Origin: Sinorhizobium psoraleae
Lineage (GTDB): Bacteria > Pseudomonadota > Alphaproteobacteria > Rhizobiales > Rhizobiaceae
Reading direction: 5' to 3'
Length of the DNA: 64,000 nt
NCBI RefSeq assembly: GCF_013283645.1
Contig: NZ_JABEKV010000005.1
Coordinates: 124,001-188,000 of the forward strand
Of this stretch, positions 25,877 through 33,885 are shown piece by piece. The notes under the pieces are model-generated. The model worked only from the letters and a program-made list of their open reading frames with translations. It did no database searches and was not told the origin of the DNA. Within the stretch, counting starts at the first letter, position 1, and each line of letters starts with the position of its first letter. Both the position numbers and the translations under genes were made by a program.

Positions 25877-26817
25877 GCCGACGTCACTCCCGTTGCTCCA
25901 TACTGTTCGAGTTGCTTGTGACCGAGAAGCCCGCTCACGACGCCGGCGTGCATGATCGCGCGCAACGCAAAACGATAGCGATGCACGGGAGAAGGCAGGA
26001 AAAGCAGGGCCGCCAACGAGCAATAGACCGACTTGGCAGACGCCAGAGCCAGGTTCCACGGCTGCCGTGAACCGTTTGATTTCTCCGCCAGCAGGCGGCC
26101 GTGCGTCTGGCCGGAACGAAAGCGACGCTTCGAAAGCCATGAGAGGGAGGCGCGTTTTTCCGGAACCGGCTCATCGACCCAGGCCTCCGAAGCAAAAGCG
26201 ATGGTTCCGCCGGCGTCATGCATCGCGGCGAAAAAGTCCGTGTCCTCGCCACCGCTCTTGCCGAGTGCGAGCTTGAAGCGGCGGCCATTAAGCGCAGGCG
26301 CTCCGATGTTCAGCAGGACGTTGCAGGTATAGCCGGTGCGAATTTCACCGCCGACCCAAACGGGCCGGGTCGAATGAAAGTCGCCGCGACGCATCCAGGC
26401 AGGTGCCGACGTGCCATAGGTGGCACGGACAGGCCCCAGAACCGCATCGGAGCGGGTCGTGCGCGCCGCTTCCAGCAGGCTTACCAGCCACTCTTTCGAA
26501 GCGGTCTCATCGTCATCGATGAAGGCGAGAAAATCGCCTGTGCTGCTGTCGAGGCAGGCGTTGCGTGCGAGCGAGATGTTCGACGCCGGGCAATGGACAT
26601 AGGTCAAGTCGAAGGGCATCTCCGCTCGGAGAGCCTCCACGAGAGGTTTTGCGCTGGGTTCGATGTCGTTGTCCGCGACAATGATGCGGATCGCGGCCCC
26701 GGCAGGCACCGCGATTGCGCCGAGCGAACGAAGCGTCTGGACGAGCTCCGGCCGCCGAAAGGTGCAGACGGCAATATCGATCCGCACCGGCGAGACTTTC
26801 TCGGTCGCTGTCATCAT
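25873..26817 (-). CDS. exoM: ExoM: succinoglycan glucosyltransferase
   Basis: Family 2 glycosyltransferase that adds the fourth sugar, a beta-1,4 glucose, in the S. meliloti pathway. 314 residues. Motifs are IDIAVCTFRRPELVQTLRSL near the start, IRIIVADND, NISLARNACLDSSTGDFLAFIDDDE with the DDD metal triplet, and the acceptor-side GGEDTDFFAAMHDAGG. A C-terminal hydrophobic stretch (SVYCSLAALLFLPSPVHRYRFAL) probably anchors it to the inner membrane. Both ends overlap neighbours by 4 bases (ATGA), showing tight translational coupling with exoA and exoO. Confidence 0.95.
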   Translation of the reverse strand: MMTATEKVSPVRIDIAVCTFRRPELVQTLRSLGAIAVPAGAAIRIIVADNDIEPSAKPLVEALRAEMPFDLTYVHCPASNISLARNACLDSSTGDFLAFIDDDETASKEWLVSLLEAARTTRSDAVLGPVRATYGTSAPAWMRRGDFHSTRPVWVGGEIRTGYTCNVLLNIGAPALNGRRFKLALGKSGGEDTDFFAAMHDAGGTIAFASEAWVDEPVPEKRASLSWLSKRRFRSGQTHGRLLAEKSNGSRQPWNLALASAKSVYCSLAALLFLPSPVHRYRFALRAIMHAGVVSGLLGHKQLEQYGATGVTSA

Positions 26818-27806
26818 GGGATCACCCGAAACCGTCGCAAGTCGAGAAGCTCGCGCCAGAAGCCGGCCGACCAGGCGAGGTGCATGACCATGGCCGAGAT
26901 CGCGGCCAGCGGCCCATAGGGATTTCGCTCACCGAGCACCATCCATGCTCCATAGCCAAGGCACGCGAGTGCCCAGACACCGAACGGGATGACGGCGATC
27001 CAGTTGACGACCGCAAGCAGCGCCCCGACTGCCACGGGTGCTACCGCCAGCGGCAACAACTGCCGCAAGCCGGGCATGGCGCGATGCTTCAGGAAGTTCT
27101 TCGCCCGGCCCCGGCCATAACCGAAATATTGCCGGAAGAGCGGACCAACCTTCGCGCGCGGATAGTAAACCATGTTCGTCTTGTCGGTCATCCAGATACG
27201 GTAACCGGCTTTTCCCAGGCGATAATCCAATTCGGCGTCTTCGTTGTGGCTGAAGGTCTCGTCATAACCTCCGACCGCCTCGAAAGCGGCGATGCGCATG
27301 AGCGCATGGTGTCCGTGGTCGGCCCAATGGCCGGTGGCGCCGGCTCGATGCTTGGAGCCACCGTTGCCAAGCTTTGAGTTCTGCGCGAAGGCGGTCGCCT
27401 TCTGAAAGGTGCTGACGCCGACGGTCTCCATTGCCACGACCACGGCGTCGGCGCCGGTCGCCAAGGCCTCTTCGACGAGACGCTGGCAATAGTCGTCCGG
27501 GTAGCTTCCGTGCGCGTCGATGCGGATCAGGTAGTCGAAGGAGGCTCCAAGTTCCGAAACGGCGCGGTTGATCGCGGCGCTCTGTATGCGCATCGGGTTA
27601 TCGAGGAAAAGGACACGCTCGTCCTCGGCTGCAAGACGGCTCGCAATCTTGCGCGTGCCGTCGGTGCTGCCGCCGTCGACAATCGCAATCGTTGCGTTCA
27701 GCGGCCCCAACGACGGCCGCAGCTTCGTGACCAGTCCCTCGATGTGCTCAGCCTCATTGAGGCAAGGAATGACGATCAGGCTGGATGTCAAACAGTCGGT
27801 GTTCAT
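26814..27806 (-). CDS. exoA: ExoA: succinoglycan beta-1,3-glucosyltransferase
   Basis: Adds the second sugar, a beta-1,3 glucose, to the galactosyl lipid made by ExoY (role from S. meliloti). 330 residues. The GT2 core is at the N terminus: SLIVIPCLNEAEHIEGLV, IAIVDGGSTDGTRKIA, and FDYLIRIDAHGSYPDDYCQ with its DAH metal site. SHNEDAELDYRLGKAGYRIW gives the ED catalytic region. Three hydrophobic stretches near the C terminus (about 240-310) are membrane segments, as in other ExoA proteins. It overlaps exoL upstream and exoM downstream by 4 bases each. Confidence 0.95.
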   Translation of the reverse strand: MNTDCLTSSLIVIPCLNEAEHIEGLVTKLRPSLGPLNATIAIVDGGSTDGTRKIASRLAAEDERVLFLDNPMRIQSAAINRAVSELGASFDYLIRIDAHGSYPDDYCQRLVEEALATGADAVVVAMETVGVSTFQKATAFAQNSKLGNGGSKHRAGATGHWADHGHHALMRIAAFEAVGGYDETFSHNEDAELDYRLGKAGYRIWMTDKTNMVYYPRAKVGPLFRQYFGYGRGRAKNFLKHRAMPGLRQLLPLAVAPVAVGALLAVVNWIAVIPFGVWALACLGYGAWMVLGERNPYGPLAAISAMVMHLAWSAGFWRELLDLRRFRVIP

Positions 27807-29011
27807 AGCAATCCACCCTCGTTGTGGCGGGGCTGCGGCACGGCCGGCGTCGGCATCGTCTCAGGCGTTTCGGCGGCGAGCGCCGTGAGGCGCCGCACCA
27901 GTGCCTCGCAGTCCGTACGATCGAACACCCAGGTTCCCGGGTTGCATTGGGCGACACCCTCAGTCGCCTCGATGTATCGATCCGGCGTCATCGGACCGAG
28001 CAGAGCGGCCAGGCTCTCGGCGTTGGCCTCCTCCAGCACCAGCCCAATGCCCCGCACCGAGAGAAAGCGCGCCGTCTCCGTGCCTTTCATGGCTATCGGA
28101 ACCCGCCCGTAACGGCATCCCTCATAGAGGCGGTTCGGCAGCAGCCATGCGGAGTTCTGGCCTTCCTCGAAGAAATCGATCGCCCAGGTGAAATGGACGC
28201 CGCCATAGATGTCGGCGAGATCTTCGGGATTGCGATAGGCGCCCTCGAAGCTCATGAAGGGCTCATTTCGGACGAACGCGTCAAAGTCCTCGAATTCGGA
28301 GTAGGCGGGCCGGCCGCGGAGAACGATTTCGAAGCGGCCCTCCATCTTTCGCGAGAAGTCGGCAAGCAGCGCCAGCGACTTGCTGCAGCGCAATGCCCCA
28401 AACCAGCCTATCTTCCACGGTGGACCGGGCACGGGGCATTGCGCCGAATCGGCGATCCGATCGGCGGGGCCATCGATTTCGAGGACCTTGTTTTCGAGAA
28501 GCAGTGCTGGTGCATCGAGACCCGAGAGCGGGCGAAAATAGTGCTCGATGAAAGCCGGCGAACTGGTGATCAGCCAACGTGCGTCGCGTCCGAGGTGGGC
28601 TTCGGTGGCACGCAGCGCGCGCCCGACGACGTCCTTGCGCAAGAGCAGCCGGTGTATGTCAAGGCATTCATAGACAATCGGGACCCCGCCGCCGAAAAGC
28701 GCCACGGCGCGCTTGGCAACGGCCAGCATCTCGAGGTTGCGGGCGATGATGAGGTCGGGCTTTCCGACATTCGCCAGCTTGCTCTTAAGCGAAAGGCAGG
28801 CGGAGGCAATCGCTCCGATCCGTTGCGCGAAGCGTCCGTCGGCTGTCACGCCGAGTTCGATCGGCTCAATGCCATGCGTCGCGGCGAGCGAATTGACGTC
28901 GCGGCGAAAGCCGGCAAGCGTCACCTTCGCGCCACCCGCGACAAGCGTCAGAATTCGACGACGCACCGCAGGATCGGCAAGGTCCTGTGCCAAATAAAGT
29001 ATCTGCAGCAT
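27803..29011 (-). CDS. exoL: ExoL: succinoglycan glucosyltransferase
   Basis: Adds the third sugar, a beta-1,4 glucose, in the S. meliloti pathway. 402 residues. It is a Rossmann-like GT-B-type protein: the N-terminal half opens LQILYLAQDLADPAVRRRILTLVAGGAKVTLAGF and contains PDLIIARNLEMLAVAKRA. The C-terminal half contains KIGWFGALRCSKSLALLADF and the donor-site run LPNRLYEGCRYGRVPIAMKGTETARF. It is the first gene of the exoL-A-M-O-N-P series, with a 105-base gap from exoK that probably contains its own promoter. It overlaps exoA by 4 bases. Confidence 0.94.
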   Translation of the reverse strand: MLQILYLAQDLADPAVRRRILTLVAGGAKVTLAGFRRDVNSLAATHGIEPIELGVTADGRFAQRIGAIASACLSLKSKLANVGKPDLIIARNLEMLAVAKRAVALFGGGVPIVYECLDIHRLLLRKDVVGRALRATEAHLGRDARWLITSSPAFIEHYFRPLSGLDAPALLLENKVLEIDGPADRIADSAQCPVPGPPWKIGWFGALRCSKSLALLADFSRKMEGRFEIVLRGRPAYSEFEDFDAFVRNEPFMSFEGAYRNPEDLADIYGGVHFTWAIDFFEEGQNSAWLLPNRLYEGCRYGRVPIAMKGTETARFLSVRGIGLVLEEANAESLAALLGPMTPDRYIEATEGVAQCNPGTWVFDRTDCEALVRRLTALAAETPETMPTPAVPQPRHNEGGLL

Positions 29012-29116
29012 GAAAACATCCGTTTCCGTGCTCAGCCCCGGCCGAGCTTAGTTCAGTTTCTTGTGCATCGCAACATGTTGCTGCATATGCTCAATACTTG
29101 GTCAAATGCTCAGAAA

Positions 29117-29917
29117 TCACTCACTCAAACGACATGCGACCGACTCGGCGAACTGGCATTCGTCGCCGGGGGCCGTGAAAGCGACGCGGTCGACTTGGAG
29201 CCTTGTCGGCTCCATGTAGGAGAATGTGCCCATCCAGTCCCTGAGGGTGTCCGTGCCCCAGAGACTGAAGAATATCTTCTGCGCGTTGGTCGGGATCTTT
29301 TTCGGATCCGTGACCTCATGGACCAACTCGCCGTTGACGTAATAGCGGATCCGCTCCTTCTCCCAGACAAAGGCATAGTCGTTGAAGCCCTGGTTGGCGC
29401 CACCGGGAACATCGGCAAGATGTTCGTTGCCACCCTTGGCTGAGACATATTGATTGAGCTGGACCTTTGCCGGGTTCTTGCCGAGCACTTCGAAATCGAT
29501 TTCGTCGTGCGGCTTCTTGTCGGCCGGACCGATATAGGTGAAGAAGGCCGAATTCAGCCCGGAACCGTCCGCTGTCTTGATCCGTGCTTCGTAGGTGCCA
29601 TAGCCGAAGCGCTTGCGGGTCTGAATTTCACCGCAGACGAAATTGCGTTCGCCTTGCTTGCCCTCTTGAAAGACCAGCTCCAGTATGCCGTTGGCTATTT
29701 TTACCTGCTTCTTGGACCAGGTGCAATTCTGGTGAGGACCATTGTTCCATCCGTCCGAGACATACCAGAAGCCGGTGTTCAGTGTGTCGAAGTCGTCCAT
29801 GAAGGACGCGCCGTTGGCGCCCGTCTGGGCGGTCGCGGTTCCGGCGAGGCTCGCAAGCGGGAGTGTGACGAGTGTGAGGCGGCGCAGACGCGCATAGCGG
29901 TCGGGTGTCATTGTCAT
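29117..29917 (-). CDS. exoK: ExoK: secreted endo-beta-1,3-1,4-glycanase (GH16)
   Basis: Cleaves nascent succinoglycan outside the cell to give low-molecular-weight forms. 266 residues. A signal peptide spans about 1-31 (RRLTLVTLPLASLAG ... TAQ). The GH16 catalytic motif HDEIDFEVLG places the nucleophile and acid at Glu139 and Glu143 with Asp141 between them. The ATG at 29917 overlaps the stop of the exoH remnant (TAATG); the ATG at 29911 is an alternative. The longer frame up to 30049 would run across the exoH remnant without family support. Both catalytic residues are intact, so the enzyme should be active even though ExoH is not. Confidence 0.95.
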   Translation of the reverse strand: MTMTPDRYARLRRLTLVTLPLASLAGTATAQTGANGASFMDDFDTLNTGFWYVSDGWNNGPHQNCTWSKKQVKIANGILELVFQEGKQGERNFVCGEIQTRKRFGYGTYEARIKTADGSGLNSAFFTYIGPADKKPHDEIDFEVLGKNPAKVQLNQYVSAKGGNEHLADVPGGANQGFNDYAFVWEKERIRYYVNGELVHEVTDPKKIPTNAQKIFFSLWGTDTLRDWMGTFSYMEPTRLQVDRVAFTAPGDECQFAESVACRLSE

Positions 29918-30303
29918 TACCTTTGTTGCGGCGAATAGCTTGCGTGCCCGCCATCTTGTGCCGGAAGCGCCATTCGCCCGGAACCTGATCGGCTTCCCGC
30001 CAGGACGCCGAGCAGATCGGTTGCCAGTCGCTTCACTAGATCGTGGCAAGCGACCAGGACTGCGATCATCAGGATCGGCATCGTGAAGTCGGAGAGGGGG
30101 TAGTCTGCAAACCTGCTGCCACTCCAGAGCAGACCTTCACCGGGATGGAAGAGGAGCCAGTCCAGAAAACCGTAAGCGCCCGGGAATGCGCTCGTTTGCC
30201 GATCAAACGGGACGTGCACGAACACGATGCCGCAAACCAGCACAATGCGCAGCAGATCGACTCGCGACGAAACATTCGCGTCCATACCCACGATGTCAGT
30301 CAC
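29917..30303 (-). pseudogene. exoH: exoH remnant: internally deleted succinyltransferase gene
   Basis: A 128-codon frame in the exact place exoH occupies in S. meliloti, between exoK and exoI. Its first part, VDLLRIVLVCGIVFVHVPFD and the following PGAYGFLDWLLFH, matches the N terminus of ExoH (acyltransferase-3 family, about 370 residues). Its second part, LSDFTMPILMIAVLVACHDLVKRLATDLLGVL, matches the C-terminal end. The roughly 240 residues between, holding most membrane helices and the active site, are gone, yet the frame is open. The stop overlaps the exoK start (TAATG), so the remnant may persist because it couples exoK translation. Succinylation by this protein is not expected. Confidence 0.8.
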
Positions 30304-30397
30304 TCCCTATCTGGCAGCGCCTCGGCGGCAGCCGTTTCAACAGAGCAGTCTTGAGCTCGTAGGAGACAAACTAGGGCACGGGCGAAGAAAAAATATG

Positions 30398-30437
30398 GCA
30401 GTGCAACAGAAAAATGAAACGAATCATGTTGCACTGC
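30398..30437. promoter_or_regulatory. Perfect 10-bp inverted repeat upstream of the exoH remnant/exoK
   Basis: GCAGTGCAAC at 30398-30407 is exactly complementary to GTTGCACTGC at 30428-30437, with a 20-base AT-rich spacer. It lies about 95 bases before the exoH-remnant start, in the promoter zone of the exoK transcript. Its core TGCACTGCA recurs upstream of exoY (34291) and in part upstream of exoU, so it is probably an exo regulator site. Confidence 0.6.
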
Positions 30438-30454
30438 ACCTAAGGAGCGAATCC

Positions 30455-30477
30455 TAAAAAAACCGGCGGCTACCGCC
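30455..30477 (-). terminator. Rho-independent terminator on the minus strand
   Basis: Read on the minus strand: GGCGG, loop TAG, CCGCC, GG, then seven T. It would end transcripts coming from exoI and the 85-aa gene before they reach the exoH remnant and exoK, and so separates the two units. Confidence 0.75.
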
Positions 30478-30927
30478 CCATGCCGCCCTTCTTCAAAAAA
30501 CCTCGGATTCGCCGCATGTTGCAGAAATTGTGCCCTGCAAAATTCTGGGGCAATCAAGGGTTGAGTCCCGGAAATATGTTTTTTTTAATTGAATGTTTTT
30601 TTTCGAGAATAATCTGGCCTTGGAGCGAGGACGCGACGAATTGCGGCAAGGTTTGGGCAGCTTTGTAGCATTCGATCGAAGGTAAAGCCCGCAAGGCGAC
30701 AAAGCCGTTGAACATGCTCGGATATTTCGCCGGTCCTGTTATGCAAGCCCGCCTTACCTTGTGGCGGTTACGCGACCTCGGTGCATAGTGGGCGCTGTGC
30801 AAATTGCCGTGCCGCGGAGCTGCCTTTCGCGATCTACATCGCCCTTTGAATCGCTACATGGTTTTAGGCTACGGAAACATAGAGTGGCGCGGCGTATGTC
30901 AGACGCGCGAAGGCTCACTCAGGCGGG
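30478..30927. other. AT-rich intergenic region with an exo motif
   Basis: No gene is supported here. A very AT-rich tract (T and A runs at about 30577-30605) stands out from the 60 percent GC background and is a likely target for MucR/H-NS-like silencing. At 30531-30556 the string TGCCCTGCAAAA, then TGG, then GGCAAT copies the arrangement found upstream of exoY at 34291-34314. Confidence 0.5.
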
Positions 30928-31185
30928 TCAATCATCGTCCTGCTTTGCGGAAACGGTGTGCGCTTCGTCCTCCAGCAGCGGTCTGGCACTGTTCTCCGCA
31001 TTGCCGTTTTGCTCGGCTGCCGCAGCCCTGTTCTCCGATTTCAACGAAGGCATCAGAAGCGCTGCAATGATGCCCACGGGGCCGAGAACGCAACCAATCA
31101 GCAGCCAGCGAAGACTGTGGCCGCCCCTGAGCGCGGCCACGACCGCGGTCACGATGCTGCATAAGATCCAGATTTCAACGATCAT
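30928..31185 (-). CDS. Small two-helix membrane protein, unknown function
   Basis: An 85-residue protein with two hydrophobic segments (IVEIWILCSIVTAVVAAL and LRWLLIGCVLGPVGIIAALLM), then a hydrophilic tail rich in E, N, A and D. Its ATG overlaps the exoI stop by 4 bases (ATGA), which supports it as a real, co-translated gene. The segment between the helices is short and basic, so both ends probably face the cytoplasm or both the periplasm. It has no counterpart that I recall in the S. meliloti exo cluster at this place. I do not assign a function. Confidence 0.7.
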   Translation of the reverse strand: MIVEIWILCSIVTAVVAALRGGHSLRWLLIGCVLGPVGIIAALLMPSLKSENRAAAAEQNGNAENSARPLLEDEAHTVSAKQDDD

Positions 31186-31718
31186 TGATTTCGCTTGCTG
31201 CCTTCACAGGTCGGCTTTCGGTTCACGCGTCCGGCCAGCGCCGGACATGACCGGCCGAACTGACTGCGCCAAATTCCGGCGCCAGCCGAGCGGGCGGTGG
31301 CCTGCGCGTCAGCATAAGCGCCCTTGCTGTGTTCTTCCCGGTCAATGGCATTGCCGGTCTCCACGAGCCAGCGGTTCACGTCTTTGCCGTCGGCGCGAAA
31401 GCAGGTGCCGACAAAACGGCCGTAGCGATCGCGCTTGACGAGGTCGCAGCGCGTAGGGCGGGCCGCGGCCAGAAACGCGTCCAAAGCAGAAGCCGCATCC
31501 TTGCCACATCGGAAGTCTGAGCCTTTCTCATCCGAGCAGACTTGCCAGCCTTCCGGTGCGTCGACACCACTGAACTGGATGCGCTCGCCGGCGATTTCAA
31601 TGGTATCGCCATCGATAACCGACGCGTGGCCAACGATCGGCTCTGCTCCTTGCGCGCTGTTGGCCATGACCAACAGAACCAGGAAAAAATAAACTTTTCG
31701 CTTCGTTACTGGAGACAC
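31182..31718 (-). CDS. exoI: ExoI: secreted thermonuclease-like protein
   Basis: A 178-residue exported protein of the staphylococcal-nuclease fold. GTG at 31718 is chosen because it gives a signal peptide (KRKVYFFLVLLVMANSAQGA); the frame above it to 31835 is basic and unlike any leader. The nuclease signature is VIDGDTIEIAGERIQFSGVDAPEG, followed by KRDRYGRFVGTC, with the arginines and acidic residues of the SNase active site. In S. meliloti ExoI lies between exoH and exoT and its exact role is unclear. Here the next gene upstream is a 24-residue peptide gene and then exoU. Confidence 0.82.
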   Translation of the reverse strand: MSPVTKRKVYFFLVLLVMANSAQGAEPIVGHASVIDGDTIEIAGERIQFSGVDAPEGWQVCSDEKGSDFRCGKDAASALDAFLAAARPTRCDLVKRDRYGRFVGTCFRADGKDVNRWLVETGNAIDREEHSKGAYADAQATARSAGAGIWRSQFGRSCPALAGRVNRKPTCEGSKRNQ

Positions 31719-31962
31719 GGCGCTGCAACTCGATTTCGCTCGGCGCTGAAAAGCGGGAAGTCTGCCGTCGAAGGCCGCTGCCGCCATCTCAAAGCCGATC
31801 ATGCGCCGTTCCCGTCCAGCCTCGTTGGCTGTCACACTAACTCAGGTGCCTCGTCGTGCGTATCCTGCAAAACTGGGGGTGAGTGGCCGTGTGAGGCTTT
31901 TTACCGCTGATTGAGCAGTTCTGCAGGACGGGGCCGGGACGTGAAGCGCAAGGGTGAGGCGC

Positions 31963-32037
31963 TCAGAAGACAAATATGTAAAGCAGGATGATGACGACCA
32001 GGGGAACACCCATTAGCCACAGAATGATGCCTTTCAT
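31963..32037 (-). CDS. 24-residue single-helix membrane peptide
   Basis: Reading MKGIILWLMGVPLVVIILLYIFVF, broken here as MKGIILWLMGVP then LVVIILLYIFVF, this tiny frame encodes almost nothing but one membrane helix. AAGGTGAG lies 6 bases before the ATG at 32037, a good ribosome site. It resembles a widespread family of alphaproteobacterial mini-proteins of 23-25 residues that I recall from rhizobial genomes; function unknown. It sits in the gap where exoT, exoW and exoV are found in S. meliloti. Confidence 0.7.
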   Translation of the reverse strand: MKGIILWLMGVPLVVIILLYIFVF

Positions 32038-32360
32038 ACCGCTCACCTTCATTTCGTTGCTGTTGAGGCGGTAACGCGAAGGCCGAAGAAGCGTTCCTTT
32101 CCGGCATGCAGGCAACAAAAAAGGCCGGGGCAACCCGACCTTTCCTCTTCGCTGCTCTACCCTGCCAGTACATCCGTGGTCAGCGGCATAAGCGCAAAGC
32201 CTACCTGCAGGTCAGGCGATCTCGCCGACATCTGCACAGGCAATTTGTTGAGCGGGATGTGGGAACTCCAATGGAGGATTGCAAGGTCTGTCACGTCTAA
32301 TCTTTTTCAAAGCCACTCTACGTAGGCCACGATCCGGCGCGCTGCCTCGCGAGCGCGGCG
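32038..32360. other. Intergenic gap between the 24-aa gene and exoU
   Basis: Apart from the minus-strand terminator at 32117-32140, nothing is recognised. No remnant of exoT, exoW or exoV could be seen in any frame. Confidence 0.5.
32117..32140 (-). terminator. Rho-independent terminator after exoU
   Basis: On the minus strand GGTCGGG, loop TTG, CCCCGGCC is followed by six T. The stem is 7 bp with one G-T pair. It lies about 220 bases beyond the exoU stop and before the 24-residue gene, so that gene needs its own promoter. Confidence 0.78.
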
Positions 32361-33410
32361 TTACGGACTCTGTTGAGCTTTGCCGCTACTCCCCGGCTCG
32401 ATCATGGGCGTTTCAAGCAGGTAGCGGATGGCACCTGAGCCGCCGAGTGCGACCGGTGCCGACGATTGACGCGGCCGAAAGCGCTCGGTCTTGTCGGCAA
32501 GGATTCCGCCGACGATCGCCGGGAGCGCACCGGGATTTTTGAAACCATAGCCTATCGCGCGCAAGTAACCCGCCTGGTTCTTGAGATCGAGAAAGTGGCG
32601 CAGTTCGTAGCGGTCCCGGATGTGGCGCTCATGGCGACGGATGGCGGTCGCGGCATCGGCGCTCAATGGACTTTCGGTAAGGATCGCCCGGTCCGCCTCG
32701 TAAAGTCGCTTCAAGTCGTCCGTGCGGTGGCTACCGCTCAACGAATTGCCACGTACGACGGCGGCATAGCCGCAGCTGTGGATGATCTTGTAGCGAGCGC
32801 CCTTGGCCAGTGCTCTGGCATAAAGGTCGTAGTCTTCGCCGAGGCGCAGGTCTTCCTTGTAGCGGAGCCGATGTTCATCGAGGAACGAGCGTCGCATCAA
32901 CGGCTTAAGGAAGCCGATCTCGCCGCGACGAACGCCGCGCCGGGAGATATTGCCCTCTACGAAACCGATAAGATCGAGCAGGCGGGGACGGGGCGTGAAA
33001 CGGCCGATCCTGCCGTGCGCTGTGTCGGCCTGGCTTGCGTCGATGAACGCGATGTTGTCTGCAATGAAGTCCCAGTCTTCCTCTAAGAGGAGCTGACGAA
33101 GTCGACCAGGGAAAAAGAAGTCGTCGGCATCCAGCACGCCAAGAACCGGCGATTGCGAGATTGATATCGCATGATTGCGTGCGGCGGCCGGACCGCGGTT
33201 TTCTTCGAAGCGGACCACCTTCAGTCGGCCACTTCCGTCGTCCGCCGCGTGTGCGGTGCGGGCAGTGTCATCGGTCGAACCGTCGTCAATGATCACGACT
33301 TCGGCAGCTTCCGGTTCGGCAAGCGCGGAGGCGATCGCCCTGGTGATCGTGTCGGCGGCGTTCTTTGCGGCAATGATAATGCAGACGTTCGTCGGCGCGG
33401 CTGCGGTCAT
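32361..33410 (-). CDS. exoU: ExoU: succinoglycan glucosyltransferase
   Basis: Family 2 glycosyltransferase that adds the sixth sugar, a beta-1,6 glucose in the side chain, in S. meliloti. 349 residues from the ATG at 33410, the expected ExoU length; the longer frame to 33476 lacks family support. Motifs: VCIIIAAKNAADTITRAIASAL, VVIIDDGSTDDTARTA, NRGPAAARNHAI, VLGVLDADDFFFPGRL with the DADD metal site, and LRLGEDYDLYARALAKGARY. It is followed by a strong terminator and not by exoV, unlike S. meliloti. ExoW could in principle be confused with it, but the RRGVRRGEIGFLKPLMRR block fits ExoU. Confidence 0.9.
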   Translation of the reverse strand: MTAAAPTNVCIIIAAKNAADTITRAIASALAEPEAAEVVIIDDGSTDDTARTAHAADDGSGRLKVVRFEENRGPAAARNHAISISQSPVLGVLDADDFFFPGRLRQLLLEEDWDFIADNIAFIDASQADTAHGRIGRFTPRPRLLDLIGFVEGNISRRGVRRGEIGFLKPLMRRSFLDEHRLRYKEDLRLGEDYDLYARALAKGARYKIIHSCGYAAVVRGNSLSGSHRTDDLKRLYEADRAILTESPLSADAATAIRRHERHIRDRYELRHFLDLKNQAGYLRAIGYGFKNPGALPAIVGGILADKTERFRPRQSSAPVALGGSGAIRYLLETPMIEPGSSGKAQQSP

Positions 33411-33594
33411 ACTGGCCTCCAGCAGGTGATCGAGATGCGTCGGTGTAATGCAATTTCCACCAGACCCGCAAAACATGTCCGGCGATCATGTCGCAAACGC
33501 GTCAAGCTCGAAATTTTTTGCAGTGCGGCAACGCAGCGGCTGATGCGGCCCCCGAATTGCTGCCTTGATCAGAGGCGATCGACGGAACCGGAAC

Positions 33595-33885
33595 CTAGCG
33601 GTTGGAGTGGCCCGCGCGGTTCAAACGGCGGATCGAAACCTTGCCTGTTTGCTTGTCATCGGAAGCAGGTTCGACCGGCACCTTGCCGGTAGATAAACTG
33701 CGCCGGGCCCGAGCCTCCTTCCAGACCAGGAAGACGACGGCGATGAAATATCCGACTTGCATCAGCACGGCGCAGATCAGTGTCTGTATCGCCGCCGATG
33801 TCAGTGAGCCGTTCAGGATGTAGGTTGCGATGGCAAAAGCCACCAATGCGCCGATCATGCTGGCAAAGACGCGTGGTGCGAACAT
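33595..33885 (-). CDS. exoX: ExoX: post-translational inhibitor of exopolysaccharide synthesis
   Basis: A 96-residue inner-membrane protein that antagonises ExoY; the ExoX/ExoY ratio sets polysaccharide output in rhizobia. Two hydrophobic helices are clear: FASMIGALVAFAIATYIL and IQTLICAVLMQVGYFIAVVFLVW, followed by a basic cytoplasmic tail (KEARARRSL ... SIRRLNRAGH). The ATG at 33885 opens MFAPRVF as in other ExoX proteins. It is divergent from exoY across a 785-base region, the same arrangement as in S. meliloti, so the pair can be controlled from shared DNA. Confidence 0.92.
   Translation of the reverse strand: MFAPRVFASMIGALVAFAIATYILNGSLTSAAIQTLICAVLMQVGYFIAVVFLVWKEARARRSLSTGKVPVEPASDDKQTGKVSIRRLNRAGHSNR

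Noticed and set aside
24863..26140. Long form of ExoO starting at 26140
   Set aside because: It would overlap exoM by 260 bases. The ATG at 25876 gives the ATGA overlap and the normal GT2 N terminus.
27824..29443. 539-codon frame on the plus strand
   Set aside because: It runs antisense through exoL and into exoK, both of which have clear family motifs. Long antisense frames are common in GC-rich DNA, and it has no recognisable domain.
30300..30557. 85-codon minus-strand frame overlapping the exoH-remnant promoter
   Set aside because: It crosses a terminator, the inverted repeat and the promoter zone and has no ribosome site or domain.
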